A program made the translations under genes and the position numbers. A DNA stretch of 64,000 bases from Bradyrhizobium sp. AUGA SZCCT0176 (GTDB lineage Bacteria > Pseudomonadota > Alphaproteobacteria > Rhizobiales > Xanthobacteraceae): NCBI RefSeq assembly GCF_018130145.1, contig NZ_JAFCMB010000006.1, positions 1 to 64,000 of the forward strand, read 5' to 3'. The notes below the pieces were generated by a model, which was not told the DNA's origin, did not search any database, and saw only the letters and a list, made by a program, of their open reading frames with translations. Below are positions 53,343 to 61,402 of this stretch, in pieces; position 1 is the first letter of the stretch, and every line of letters starts with the position of its first letter.

Positions 53343-53404
53343 CCCGATCGAAAAAGATTGGGACAACGACCGTCCTCCCATTTCACACCAGAAAGGTATG
53401 AAAC
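53343..53404 (+). promoter_or_regulatory. Conserved flagellin leader, copy 2
   Basis: Second copy of the 62-base leader described at 52027-52088. It begins only 28 bases after the flagellin 1 terminator, so there is little room for a separate promoter between them; the leader may also include promoter elements or transcription may read through. Confidence 0.7.
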
Positions 53405-54568
53405 ATGTCCATCGTTCTCTCGGCTTCGGTTCGCCAGAACCTGCTCTCGCTCCAGTCCACCGCCGACCTGCTGTCGACCACCCAGAATCGCCTTGCGACT
53501 GGCAACAAGGTCAATTCGGCGCTCGACAACCCGACCAACTTCTTCACCGCGCAGGGCCTCAACAACCGCGCCAGCGACATCAACAACCTGCTCGACAGCA
53601 TTGGCAACGGCGTGCAGGTTCTGCAGGCTGCCAACACCGGCATCACCTCGCTGCAGAAGCTGGTCGATACCGCGAAGTCGATCGCCAACCAGGTGCTGCA
53701 GGCTCCCGCCGGTTATACGACCAAGTCGACAGTGAGCTCGACTGCGCTCGCCGGCACCGCGGACGACCTCGTTGACGGCACCGTCCTCGACGCCACCGAC
53801 CAGCTGCAAATCGCGGCTACCGCTGGCCATGCGGCAGTCAACTTCACCTTCACTGCCACCACGTCGCTCGCTGACTTGAATGCGGCGCTGGCGACCAGCA
53901 ATCTGTCGGCCAGCCTCGACAGCACCAACCAGCTCGTCATCAGCACAACCAATGATACGGCGTCGTCCACGATCGGTGCGGTTACGTTCACCAACACCGG
54001 CGGTGGCACCGTGACCTTTGGGGCCGCCGGCAGTGCGCCGGTTGCCGACGCGGCTTCGCAGACCATTCGCGCGAGCTTGGTAAAGCAGTACAATGACATC
54101 ATCACCCAGGTCACGACGACTTCTCAGGATGCCTCGTTCAACGGCATCAACCTGCTGAACGGTGACGATCTCAAGCTGACCTTCAACGAAACGGGCAAGT
54201 CCACCCTGAACATCAAGGGCGTGACCTTCAACGCAGCGGGCCTTGGCCTCGCTTCGCTGACCTCGGGCACGGACTTCCTGGATAATTCGTCCGCGAACGC
54301 CGCACTCACCAAGCTCAGCGCCGCCAGCACCGTGCTTCGTACTCAGGCGTCGTCACTCGGTTCGAACCTGTCGGTCGTGCAGATCCGCCAGGACTTCAAC
54401 AAGAACCTGATCAACGTGCTGCAGACCGGCTCGTCCAACCTGACGCTGGCCGATACCAACGAGGAAGCGGCCAACAGCCAGGCGCTGTCGACCCGCCAGT
54501 CGATCGCGGTATCCGCGCTGGCGCTGGCCAACCAGTCGCAGCAAAGCGTGCTCCAGCTCCTGCGCTGA
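53405..54568 (+). CDS. fliC: Flagellin 2
   Basis: A 387-residue flagellin. The first 103 residues are the same as flagellin 1 with only silent DNA changes, and the last 170 differ at a handful of sites. The central segment (about 105-215; VDGTVLDATDQLQIAATAGH, SLADLNAALATSNLSASLDS) is unlike the other two. It therefore displays a different surface-exposed domain on a shared core. Own leader and terminator with a good T run. Confidence 0.95.
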   Translation: MSIVLSASVRQNLLSLQSTADLLSTTQNRLATGNKVNSALDNPTNFFTAQGLNNRASDINNLLDSIGNGVQVLQAANTGITSLQKLVDTAKSIANQVLQAPAGYTTKSTVSSTALAGTADDLVDGTVLDATDQLQIAATAGHAAVNFTFTATTSLADLNAALATSNLSASLDSTNQLVISTTNDTASSTIGAVTFTNTGGGTVTFGAAGSAPVADAASQTIRASLVKQYNDIITQVTTTSQDASFNGINLLNGDDLKLTFNETGKSTLNIKGVTFNAAGLGLASLTSGTDFLDNSSANAALTKLSAASTVLRTQASSLGSNLSVVQIRQDFNKNLINVLQTGSSNLTLADTNEEAANSQALSTRQSIAVSALALANQSQQSVLQLLR

Positions 54569-54589
54569 TTTCGACGACATCTCAAGATC

Positions 54590-54621
54590 AAGCGGCGGGG
54601 GAAACCCCGCCGCTTTTTTGT
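54590..54621 (+). terminator. Terminator after flagellin 2
   Basis: AGCGGCGGGG/CCCCGCCGCT stem followed by TTTTTTGTTTT, the strongest of the three flagellin terminators. Confidence 0.9.
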
Positions 54622-54761
54622 TTTCCAGGGCCGAAACGGGGCGAAAAAGCGCTGCGCGCCCTCCGGTAAGGAAGCATTAATCACATCGCTTAAGCCGGCG
54701 TTTACCTTAATTTAAAGGAAGCTGACTAGAACTGAGGACATAAACTAGGAAAGTTTGACAC

Positions 54762-55949
54762 ATGTCCGTTGTTCTTTCGGCCTCGGTTCGCCAGAACCTG
54801 CTCTCGCTTCAGTCGACCGCGGACCTGCTCGCCACCACGCAGAACCGCCTCTCGTCCGGCAAGAAGGTCAATACGGCGCTCGACAATCCTACCAACTATT
54901 TCACTGCCGCGGGGCTCGATAACCGCGCCAGCGACATCAACAACCTGCTCGATGGCATTGGCAACGGCGTACAGGTGCTGCAGGCCGCCAACACTGGCCT
55001 CACCTCGTTGCAGAAGCTGGTCGATACCGCGAAGTCGATCGCCAACCAGGTGCTGCAGACGACCGCCGGCTATTCTCCCAAATCCAGCGTCACCAGCGGC
55101 GCGAACGCCGGGGGAACCTCAGCCAACCTGCTGGGCGCCACGCTTGCGCAGGGCGACGTCCTGACGATCGCAGCGACCGGCGGCGGCACGGCGTCGAGCA
55201 TCACGTTCGGTACCGGCGCGGCGGAAGTTGATACGCTGAACGAACTCAACGCGGCTCTGGCACCCAACAATCTGCAGGCTTCGGTTGACGACACCACCGG
55301 CAAGATCACGATCACAACGATCAACGACGCGGCTTCGGCCACCGTCGGCGCGCTCGCCGGCACCGCGACCGGTGCGGGCAAGGCATTCCTGCCGGCTTCG
55401 GTGGTCACGGTCGCACCGGTCGCCGATGCGGCTTCGCAGACCATTCGCTCCAACCTGGTGGCCCAGTACAACAACATCATCGCCCAGATCACGACGACAG
55501 CGCAGGATGCCTCGTTCAATGGCATCAACCTGCTGAACGGCGACGATCTCAAGCTAACCTTCAACGAGACCGGCAAGTCCATATTGAACATCAAGGGCGT
55601 GACGTTTGGCGCGGCGGGCCTTGGCCTTGCTTCGCTGGTCGCGGGCACCGACTTCCTGGACAATGCCTCGGCCAAGGCGACGATTGCCAAGATAAGCAAT
55701 GCGTCGGACATGTTGCGGACGCAGGCCTCTTCACTCGGTTCGAACCTGTCGGTCGTGCAGATCCGGCAGGACTTCAACAAGAACCTGATTAACGTATTGC
55801 AAAACGGCTCGGCCAACCTGACGCTGGCCGATACCAACGAGGAAGCGGCCAACAGCCAGGCGCTGTCGACCCGCCAGTCGATCGCGGTGTCCGCGCTGGC
55901 GCTCGCCAACCAGTCGCAGCAGAGCGTGCTCCAGCTCCTGCGGACCTAG
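54762..55949 (+). CDS. fliC: Flagellin 3
   Basis: A 395-residue flagellin. The core is similar but more diverged than in flagellins 1 and 2 (ATTQNRLSSGKKVNTALDNP, AKATIAKISNASDMLRTQ). The central 115 residues are close to flagellin 1, including an identical aaatccagcgtcaccagcgg stretch. The leader is different from the other two: AT-rich, with ACTAGGAAAG as ribosome site. So it may be regulated separately, for example outside FlbT control. Confidence 0.95.
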   Translation: MSVVLSASVRQNLLSLQSTADLLATTQNRLSSGKKVNTALDNPTNYFTAAGLDNRASDINNLLDGIGNGVQVLQAANTGLTSLQKLVDTAKSIANQVLQTTAGYSPKSSVTSGANAGGTSANLLGATLAQGDVLTIAATGGGTASSITFGTGAAEVDTLNELNAALAPNNLQASVDDTTGKITITTINDAASATVGALAGTATGAGKAFLPASVVTVAPVADAASQTIRSNLVAQYNNIIAQITTTAQDASFNGINLLNGDDLKLTFNETGKSILNIKGVTFGAAGLGLASLVAGTDFLDNASAKATIAKISNASDMLRTQASSLGSNLSVVQIRQDFNKNLINVLQNGSANLTLADTNEEAANSQALSTRQSIAVSALALANQSQQSVLQLLRT

Positions 55950-55970
55950 CGGCGACCAGAGAAAAGTCGA

Positions 55971-56002
55971 GGGCGGCGGGGGAGACCCCGCCGCTTTCTT
56001 TT
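55971..56002 (+). terminator. Terminator after flagellin 3
   Basis: GGCGGCGGGG/CCCCGCCGC stem with a GAGA loop and TTTCTTTT tail. Confidence 0.85.
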
Positions 56003-56145
56003 GAGTCGGCGGCGTAGCGGTTACCGCCGATTTATGGACACATTTGGCAACCGCAGCTAACCATATTTAAAGACGCGACCTGTATGAAAGTTGGGCAGTT
56101 TTCAAGCCCCGCGGTTCTGCGAATCGCTCCCATCGAGGTCAGTTA

Positions 56146-56511
56146 ATGTCCAATGCAGCCCAAGCCTACGCTCGCACGTCACAAACGACAGCCTCTCCCC
56201 GTGAAATCGAAGCGCAAGCGCTGCTGAAGGCCGCACGACAACTCCAGGACGTTCAGGCCAACTGGGCTGGTCCCGACAAGAACATGCACAACGCACTGCT
56301 GTTCAACAGCCGGCTTTGGTCGATCTTCATGAGCGCCGTGGAGACCAACGACAACCCGCAGCCGATGGAAGTTCGTCAGAACATCGCCAATATCGGCGTC
56401 TTTGTGATGAAGCAGACCATCGAGATGCAGATGAATCCGGATCCGGCCAAATTGAACTCGCTGATCGACATCAACTGCAACCTGGCCGCGGGGCTATCGG
56501 GCCGCGGCTGA
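56146..56511 (+). CDS. flaF: Flagellar regulator FlaF
   Basis: A 121-residue FlaF. Landmarks are SPREIEAQALLKAARQLQ, NALLFNSRLWSIFMSAVETN and LPxEVRxNIANIG-like MEVRQNIANIGVFVMKQT. In Caulobacter and Brucella FlaF promotes flagellin synthesis or secretion and opposes FlbT. It follows flagellin 3 and has its own AT-rich upstream region with TAACC half sites. Confidence 0.93.
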   Translation: MSNAAQAYARTSQTTASPREIEAQALLKAARQLQDVQANWAGPDKNMHNALLFNSRLWSIFMSAVETNDNPQPMEVRQNIANIGVFVMKQTIEMQMNPDPAKLNSLIDINCNLAAGLSGRG

Positions 56512-56534
56512 CCGCGGAGTAACGGAGCGCGATC

Positions 56535-56900
56535 ATGGCTGACGTTTTCAGTATCCTGTCGGCCAACTACAAGACCGTGGGAATGGCGGTTCCGTCCAAG
56601 ACGCCGTATGTGCCGGTCGATCCCACGCTCTATCAGGGCGACTGGACCGGAAAATACGCCAACAACAAGTCGTTCAAGATCACGGTCTCGAACGTCACGG
56701 GATTTCGCGCCAAGGTCCACTACCAGAGCGGCAGCACCAACAAGTTCGCGGACGTTCTGATCAGGGACAATGCATTCCGGATCGGTGACTTGAAGTTCAT
56801 GGTGACCAAGGAAGGAACGGCGGTCATCAAGAACGTCGTCACCGACCCGGCAACCGGCGGAACGTCGCTCGATACCGCTTATGCGAAGCAGAGCAGGTGA
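56535..56900 (+). CDS. Small protein of unknown function in the flagellar cluster
   Basis: A 121-residue protein I do not recognise. It starts MADVFSILSANYKTVGMAVP and has DPTLYQGDWTGKYANNKSFK and FRAKVHYQSGSTNKFADVLI, a pattern of short strands suggesting a small beta-barrel of roughly 85 residues. No signal peptide, membrane segment or cysteine is seen. It lies 23 bases after flaF on the same strand, so cotranscription is very likely. A flagellar role (export, glycosylation or filament-associated) is inference from position only. Confidence 0.75.
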   Translation: MADVFSILSANYKTVGMAVPSKTPYVPVDPTLYQGDWTGKYANNKSFKITVSNVTGFRAKVHYQSGSTNKFADVLIRDNAFRIGDLKFMVTKEGTAVIKNVVTDPATGGTSLDTAYAKQSR

Positions 56901-56924
56901 GCGGAATTCTCAAAGCTTTTTGAA

Positions 56925-57302
56925 TCAAGCCCGCCGGTCGGTGGCGCGAAGACGCTGCGGCGCGTCCTTGCTGAGGTCGAGCGCGTGGAAATAGGCGCGG
57001 CGGCGCAGCACCGCTTCCTCGGGGAATTGCTTCACCACCTGGCTCGTCCTGTTATCGACGACCTGATAGACGACCGCTCGCGCGTCGCGATCGAACACCA
57101 CCTGGTTCGAGACGGACGCATTCGAAATCGAAACGCGGACGGCAGCGGAATCGCTGGCGCGCGCGCCCGCATCCGACGCGACCACGCTCTGGCTCGCCGG
57201 CAATTGGGTCGCGACCGCATTATGCGCCGCTTCGCTGATCGGTTGAACGATCGGCGCGGCAACCGGTGCCCCCACCGGTTTGATGTTGAAATCTGTACTC
57301 AT
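56925..57302 (-). CDS. flaG: FlaG family flagellar protein
   Basis: A 125-residue protein. The C-terminal half carries the FlaG pattern VVFDRDARAVVYQVVDNRTS followed by VVKQFPEEAVLRRRAYFHAL. The N-terminal 55 residues are Ala/Val/Pro-rich and probably disordered. FlaG affects filament length in other bacteria. It converges with the flaF-linked gene and has a possible sigma-54-like sequence upstream on the minus strand (57351-57366, good -12, poor -24). Confidence 0.75.
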   Translation of the reverse strand: MSTDFNIKPVGAPVAAPIVQPISEAAHNAVATQLPASQSVVASDAGARASDSAAVRVSISNASVSNQVVFDRDARAVVYQVVDNRTSQVVKQFPEEAVLRRRAYFHALDLSKDAPQRLRATDRRA

Positions 57303-57444
57303 GGCAGCCTCCAGGCTTCCTTCGAGTCAAATCCCAACCCCTCTCAAACCGCAATATAGCTTCCCACCCCTCAACGCGGTGTTAGGGAACGCGCTGAATC
57401 CCGTGCTTATACGGGGGCGCGAATTTGTCAAAAATTTTAGATGT

Positions 57445-57936
57445 CTAGAGCGAGCGGCTGACCGCGAGCGGCGTCATGTTGCGCGGCCCGGGCGTCGCGC
57501 GCCGGCCGCTTGCCGTATAGGTGTTGGGAATGTTGCGGCGCTGGATCTCGACGTTGACGCCGCGCACGATGCCTTCGGACACCGCATGCGCGGTCGCAAG
57601 CACCGTGAGATTGATCTGCAGCATGGCGCGGAACGTGTCGTGATGGCGCCGCAGCGTGGTCAGCAGTTCAGGTGATACCTGCGCCAGATATTTTTGCGAG
57701 TTCTTCAGATGTTCGACCGCGACCATGTAGCGGCGCGACAGCTCGCCCTTCTGGCCTTCAAGCTCCATCGCTTCGCGGATCTTGCCGGCGCGAACCAGTT
57801 CGGTTTCGCGCTCGATGATGCCGAGCAGGCCGCTCATCACGTCCATCAGGTCTTCCGCGAGCTTGCGGGCCTCGACCGGCGAGGAAATCGCACGTGCGGT
57901 AACTGCGGCGGGCTGTGCTTGCGGGCGCTGGTTCAT
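57445..57936 (-). CDS. FlgN-like flagellar chaperone
   Basis: A 163-residue helical protein. ARKLAEDLMDVMSGLLGIIE followed by RETELVRAGKIREAMELEGQ is the FlgN-type pattern; LRRHHDTFRAMLQINLTVLA continues the helix. FlgN holds FlgK and FlgL before export, and both are encoded in this cluster. The assignment rests on pattern and context. It is the last gene of the minus-strand set flgI-rod-binding protein-flgN. Confidence 0.72.
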   Translation of the reverse strand: MNQRPQAQPAAVTARAISSPVEARKLAEDLMDVMSGLLGIIERETELVRAGKIREAMELEGQKGELSRRYMVAVEHLKNSQKYLAQVSPELLTTLRRHHDTFRAMLQINLTVLATAHAVSEGIVRGVNVEIQRRNIPNTYTASGRRATPGPRNMTPLAVSRSL

Positions 57937-57952
57937 GTCGGGTTTCCCTATC

Positions 57953-58303
57953 TCAGCCGGCGCGGTTGGCTTGCTGCAGGATCAAGGTGCGGAAGACGTC
58001 GTTGGAGATTCCGATGCCGCCGGATTTGGCGAACGACTTCGAATATTCATCCGTCAGCATCGAGCGCCAGGCGCCGGTGCCCGTCGTATCGCCGAACGGG
58101 CCTTCGCCTTTGACGCCGGTGGTCATCTGCGAGAACATCGAGTTCAGGAACATCGCCTCGAAGTCCTGCGCCTTGGCGCGGGTCTTCTTCTGCGCCTCGG
58201 GCGAAATCTTGGTCAGGGCCTCGGCCAGCTGCGGATCGTTGCGACCGTTGATCAGCGTGGATTTCGGGTACGAATTGCCGATGCCGTTCAAGCTGCTTTG
58301 CAT
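57953..58303 (-). CDS. FlgJ-type rod-binding protein
   Basis: A 116-residue protein equal to the N-terminal rod-binding half of FlgJ: AQDFEAMFLNSMFSQMTTGV, then GPFGDTTGTGAWRSMLTDEY and the end ISNDVFRTLILQQ. The muramidase half of enteric FlgJ is missing, as is usual in alphaproteobacteria, where a separate enzyme cuts the wall. The ATG at 58303 overlaps the flgI stop by one base (TGATG), so the two are coupled; the GTG at 58306 is less likely. Confidence 0.88.
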   Translation of the reverse strand: MQSSLNGIGNSYPKSTLINGRNDPQLAEALTKISPEAQKKTRAKAQDFEAMFLNSMFSQMTTGVKGEGPFGDTTGTGAWRSMLTDEYSKSFAKSGGIGISNDVFRTLILQQANRAG

Positions 58304-59427
58304 CACATCACCTCGATGTCGGCCTGGATCGCGCCGGCGGCCTTGATCGCCTGCAGGATGCCGATAAGGTCGCGCGGGCCGATGCCGAGACCGTTGAGGC
58401 CGTCGACGAGTTGCTGCAGCGAGACGCCGTCTTTCACGACCGCGAATTTCTTGCCGTCTTCGGAAACGGACACGCTCGAGCGTGGCGTCACTACGGTTCG
58501 GCCGCGTGACAGCGGATTGGGTTGGCTCACTTGCGGACTCTCGGAAATCGAGACCGTAAGGTTGCCCTGCGCCACCGCCACGGTGGCGACGCGCACATCG
58601 CGGCCCATCACGATGATGCCGGAGCGTTCGTCGATCACGATCTTGGCGGTGAGGTCGGGTTCGACCTGCAATTGCTCGATCTCGGTCAGGAAGGCGACGA
58701 CGTTGCCCTTGAACTCGGCGGGGATCGCCAGCTGCACCGTGGAGGGATCGATCGGCTCGGCGGTCTTGACGCCGAGGAAATCATTGACGGCCGCGGCGAT
58801 GCGCTTGGCGGTGGTGAAATCGGCATTGCGCAGCGCCAGCCGCACATTGGGTAGGCGATTGAGCGCGAATTCGATCTCGCGCTCGATGATGGCGCCGTTG
58901 GGGATGCGGCCGTTGGTCGGTACGCCGCGGGTGATGCTGGCGGCGGCGCCTTCCGCCGCGAAGCCCGAGATTGCGAGCGAGCCTTGCGCGACCGCATAGA
59001 CATTGCCGTCGGCGCCGAGCAGGGGGGTGACGAGCAGGGTGCCGCCGGTCAGGTTCTTGGCGTCGCCGAGCGCGGAAACGGTGACGTCCATCCGCGTGCC
59101 CTGGGTGCCGAACGCCGGCAGATTGCCGGTGACCATCACGGCGGCGACGTTGCCGGTGCGGATGGTTGCGCCGCGGATGTTGACGCCCATGCGTTCCAGC
59201 ATTGCCTGCAGCGACTGCTTGGTGAAGGGGATGTTGTTCAGCGTGTCGCCGGTGCCGTTGAGGCCGACGACGAGGCCGTAGCCGATCAACTGGTTCTGAC
59301 GCACGCCTTCGATATTGGCGAGGTCCTTGATCCGCGAGGTCGCGCCTGCGGACATGGCCGACAACGCCAGCGCCAGCAGCGCTGCGCAGCCCACCCACAA
59401 CACTCTCGCCGTATGGATGCCGGGCAT
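58303..59427 (-). CDS. flgI: Flagellar P-ring protein FlgI
   Basis: A 374-residue periplasmic P-ring subunit with a Sec signal (about residues 1-30, ending SAGATS). The family motifs are RIKDLANIEGVRQNQLIGYG, LVVGLNGTGDTLNNIPFTKQ and the end LVDGLNGLGIGPRDLIGILQ. The ATG at 59427 is preferred because GGGAG lies upstream; the longer frame would need a TTG at 59460. A sigma-54-type promoter lies about 70 bases upstream. Divergent from fliX, as in Caulobacter. Confidence 0.95.
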   Translation of the reverse strand: MPGIHTARVLWVGCAALLALALSAMSAGATSRIKDLANIEGVRQNQLIGYGLVVGLNGTGDTLNNIPFTKQSLQAMLERMGVNIRGATIRTGNVAAVMVTGNLPAFGTQGTRMDVTVSALGDAKNLTGGTLLVTPLLGADGNVYAVAQGSLAISGFAAEGAAASITRGVPTNGRIPNGAIIEREIEFALNRLPNVRLALRNADFTTAKRIAAAVNDFLGVKTAEPIDPSTVQLAIPAEFKGNVVAFLTEIEQLQVEPDLTAKIVIDERSGIIVMGRDVRVATVAVAQGNLTVSISESPQVSQPNPLSRGRTVVTPRSSVSVSEDGKKFAVVKDGVSLQQLVDGLNGLGIGPRDLIGILQAIKAAGAIQADIEVM

Positions 59428-59497
59428 CCCAATGCTCCCCTGGAAGTCGTTCCCGGACAACGCGCCACTCCCATGACGGTAGCCCGTGATTAACTAT

Positions 59498-59512
59498 GCG
59501 AGATTGGTGCCA
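59498..59512 (-). promoter_or_regulatory. Sigma-54-type promoter of flgI
   Basis: On the minus strand the sequence is TGGCACCAATCTCGC: perfect TGGCAC at -24, correct spacing, and TCGC instead of TTGC at -12. It lies 71 bases upstream of the flgI start in the flgI/fliX gap. Confidence 0.65.
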
Positions 59513-59691
59513 CGCGGTTTCATTGGCCTAGTCCGTTGAAAGTGCTATGCTTTGTTCGGTGGTGCGCGATCCGGCCGATCTCGCGGCACCGGCGAAACTG
59601 CCGCGCTGCGGCAGATTTTGCCGGGTCGTTTACGCGGCATTAACCATAAAGCGGCGAAGCTCCCTGCAATCGACCGGCGAGATTCACGACG

Positions 59692-60105
59692 ATGCGCATC
59701 TACGGACCGAACGGCACCACGCTTGGATCGCCCGCGAGCAGCACGCGGCGAACCAGCTCGACCGGCTTTTCGCTGCCGGATGCGCCGGCGACGCCGGACG
59801 AGACCCGCTCCGCGGCCCCGCCGAAAGCCGCTGGCAGCATCGACGCGCTGCTGGCGATGCAGGGCGTCGAGGATCCGACCGAGCGCCGCAAGCGGTCGGT
59901 GGCGCGCGGGCGCGGCGCGCTCGACGTGCTCGACGAGCTCAAGCTCGGGCTGCTGTCCGGCAATCTCGACACCGCCACCATGAACCGGCTGCGCGATGCC
60001 GCGGCTAACCTGAAATCCTCCTCCGGCGATCCCGGCCTCGATGCCGTCCTGGCCGAGATCGAGCTTCGGGTCGAAGTCGAACTGGCCAAGGCTGGTAAGT
60101 TCTAG
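59692..60105 (+). CDS. fliX: Flagellar assembly regulator FliX
   Basis: A 137-residue FliX. The start MRIYGPNGTTLGSPASSTRR with FSLPD and the C-terminal GALDVLDELKLGLLSGNLD match the family. In Caulobacter FliX couples completion of the basal body to activation of FlbD and sigma-54 promoters. FlbD itself is not in the window. A TTAACC CtrA half site (59641-59646) lies 46 bases upstream. Confidence 0.92.
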   Translation: MRIYGPNGTTLGSPASSTRRTSSTGFSLPDAPATPDETRSAAPPKAAGSIDALLAMQGVEDPTERRKRSVARGRGALDVLDELKLGLLSGNLDTATMNRLRDAAANLKSSSGDPGLDAVLAEIELRVEVELAKAGKF

Positions 60106-60132
60106 GCTTCGCGCTTCCTCACATCCCGTCTG

Positions 60133-60510
60133 TCACGCCGCCATCGCATTGCGCTGCGCATCGTAGCGGCGCTGCGCGTTCAGCACTTCCTTCAGATTGC
60201 TTTCGGCCCAATCGCGCAAGGCATCGACGGCCGTTGACAGCGTCGCCCCCAGCGGCGTGATCGAATACTCCACCGTCACCGGCACGGTTGCGATGACGCG
60301 GCGCTTGATCAGCCCGTCGCGCTCCAGGCTCTTCAGCACCTGCGACAGCATCTTCTGCGAGATGCCTTCGATGGCACGGCGCAACGCGTTGAAGCGCATC
60401 GGCTCGTCGCGCACCAGAAGCAGAATCAGCACCGCCCATTTGTCGCCGACGCGATCGAGAATCTGGCGCGTCGGACAATTGGCGGCATAGGCGTCGGGTT
60501 TCATTTTCAT
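60133..60510 (-). CDS. HxlR-family transcription regulator
   Basis: A 125-residue winged-helix regulator. The HxlR signature is NCPTRQILDRVGDKWAVLIL, then FNALRRAIEGISQKMLSQVL and DGLIKR. The single cysteine in NCP is the redox-sensing residue in relatives such as YodB, HypR and QorR. It is divergent from an NmrA-like oxidoreductase that it probably controls. The ATG at 60510 is chosen because GGAG lies upstream. A weak CAAAG/CTTTG inverted repeat (60541-60571) lies between the two genes. Confidence 0.9.
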   Translation of the reverse strand: MKMKPDAYAANCPTRQILDRVGDKWAVLILLLVRDEPMRFNALRRAIEGISQKMLSQVLKSLERDGLIKRRVIATVPVTVEYSITPLGATLSTAVDALRDWAESNLKEVLNAQRRYDAQRNAMAA

Positions 60511-60625
60511 GGCGGTTACTCCGGCGTAATCAGGTGAGTTCAAAGTGCTCTCTTAACACCTACGCTCTTTGCGTTATCTAGTCACCATTGGATACCACAT
60601 CCATCCCATCGCAAGGAGACCAAAG

Positions 60626-61237
60626 ATGAAGATCGCCGTCGTCGGCGCGTCCGGTAATGCCGGCTCGCGTATCGTCACCGAACTGGCCAGCCGCGGCCAC
60701 ACCATCACCGCCATTGCCCGCCACCCCGAGAAGATCGCGAGCCAGCCCAACGTCACGGCCAAGCAGGGCGACGTGCAGGATCAGGCCGGCCTGGCCGCAC
60801 TGTTCGCCGGCCACGATGCCGCGATCAGCTCGGTGCATTTCCTCGACAGCGACCCGGTCCGGCTGATTGGCGCCGCCCGCGATTCGAAGGTTGGCCGCTA
60901 CCTCGTGGTCGGCGGCGCCGGGAGCCTCGAGGTGGCGCCGGGCGTCCGGCTGGTCACGACGCCGAACTTCCCCGTGGTATACAAGGCCGAGGCCGAGAAG
61001 GGCGGCGTCTTTCTCGACCTGCTGCGGCAGGAAAAGGAGCTGAACTGGACCTTCCTGTCGCCCTCGGCCCTGTTCACGGCCGGCGAGCGGACGAATAAGT
61101 TCCGTCTCGGGACCGACCAGCTTTTGACCGCTTCCGACGGCAAAAGCTGGATTTCCTTCGAGGACTTCGCAGTTGCACTCGCCGACGAAATCGAGCGTCC
61201 GGCCCATATCCGCCAGCGTTTTACCGTCGGTTACTGA
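60626..61237 (+). CDS. NmrA-like NAD(P)-dependent oxidoreductase
   Basis: A 203-residue atypical short-chain reductase. The nucleotide motif is KIAVVGASGNAGSRIVTELA, followed by GDVQDQAGLAALFAGHDAAI and the late WTFLSPSALFTAGERTNKFR. It resembles YwnB and related quinone or NAD(P)H-binding proteins rather than classical SDRs, and the Tyr-x3-Lys site is absent. The ATG at 60626 has AAGGAG upstream. Divergent from the HxlR gene, a common pair in response to quinones and aldehydes. Confidence 0.88.
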   Translation: MKIAVVGASGNAGSRIVTELASRGHTITAIARHPEKIASQPNVTAKQGDVQDQAGLAALFAGHDAAISSVHFLDSDPVRLIGAARDSKVGRYLVVGGAGSLEVAPGVRLVTTPNFPVVYKAEAEKGGVFLDLLRQEKELNWTFLSPSALFTAGERTNKFRLGTDQLLTASDGKSWISFEDFAVALADEIERPAHIRQRFTVGY

Positions 61238-61402
61238 CCAAGCGGGCTGCCCCGCTGCGGTGCACAGTTTTGCCTGTGTATGCGCTCCGGGGCGGCCTTC
61301 CTTGCTGCAGGGCCGATATTGTCTGTCACAACTCGCCGCTATATAAGGCGCGCGCGGACGGACGATTTTCTGTTCCGCCTTGCACTTGTAGATAGGCTGA
61401 CA

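Noticed and set aside
54676..54695. CtrA box TTAATCACATCGCTTAA upstream of flagellin 3
   Set aside because: The spacing between the TTAA halves is nine, not seven.
56090..56106. Sigma-54 promoter upstream of flaF (GGGCAGTTTTCAAGC)
   Set aside because: Spacing fits but the -12 reads AAGC and the -24 is imperfect.
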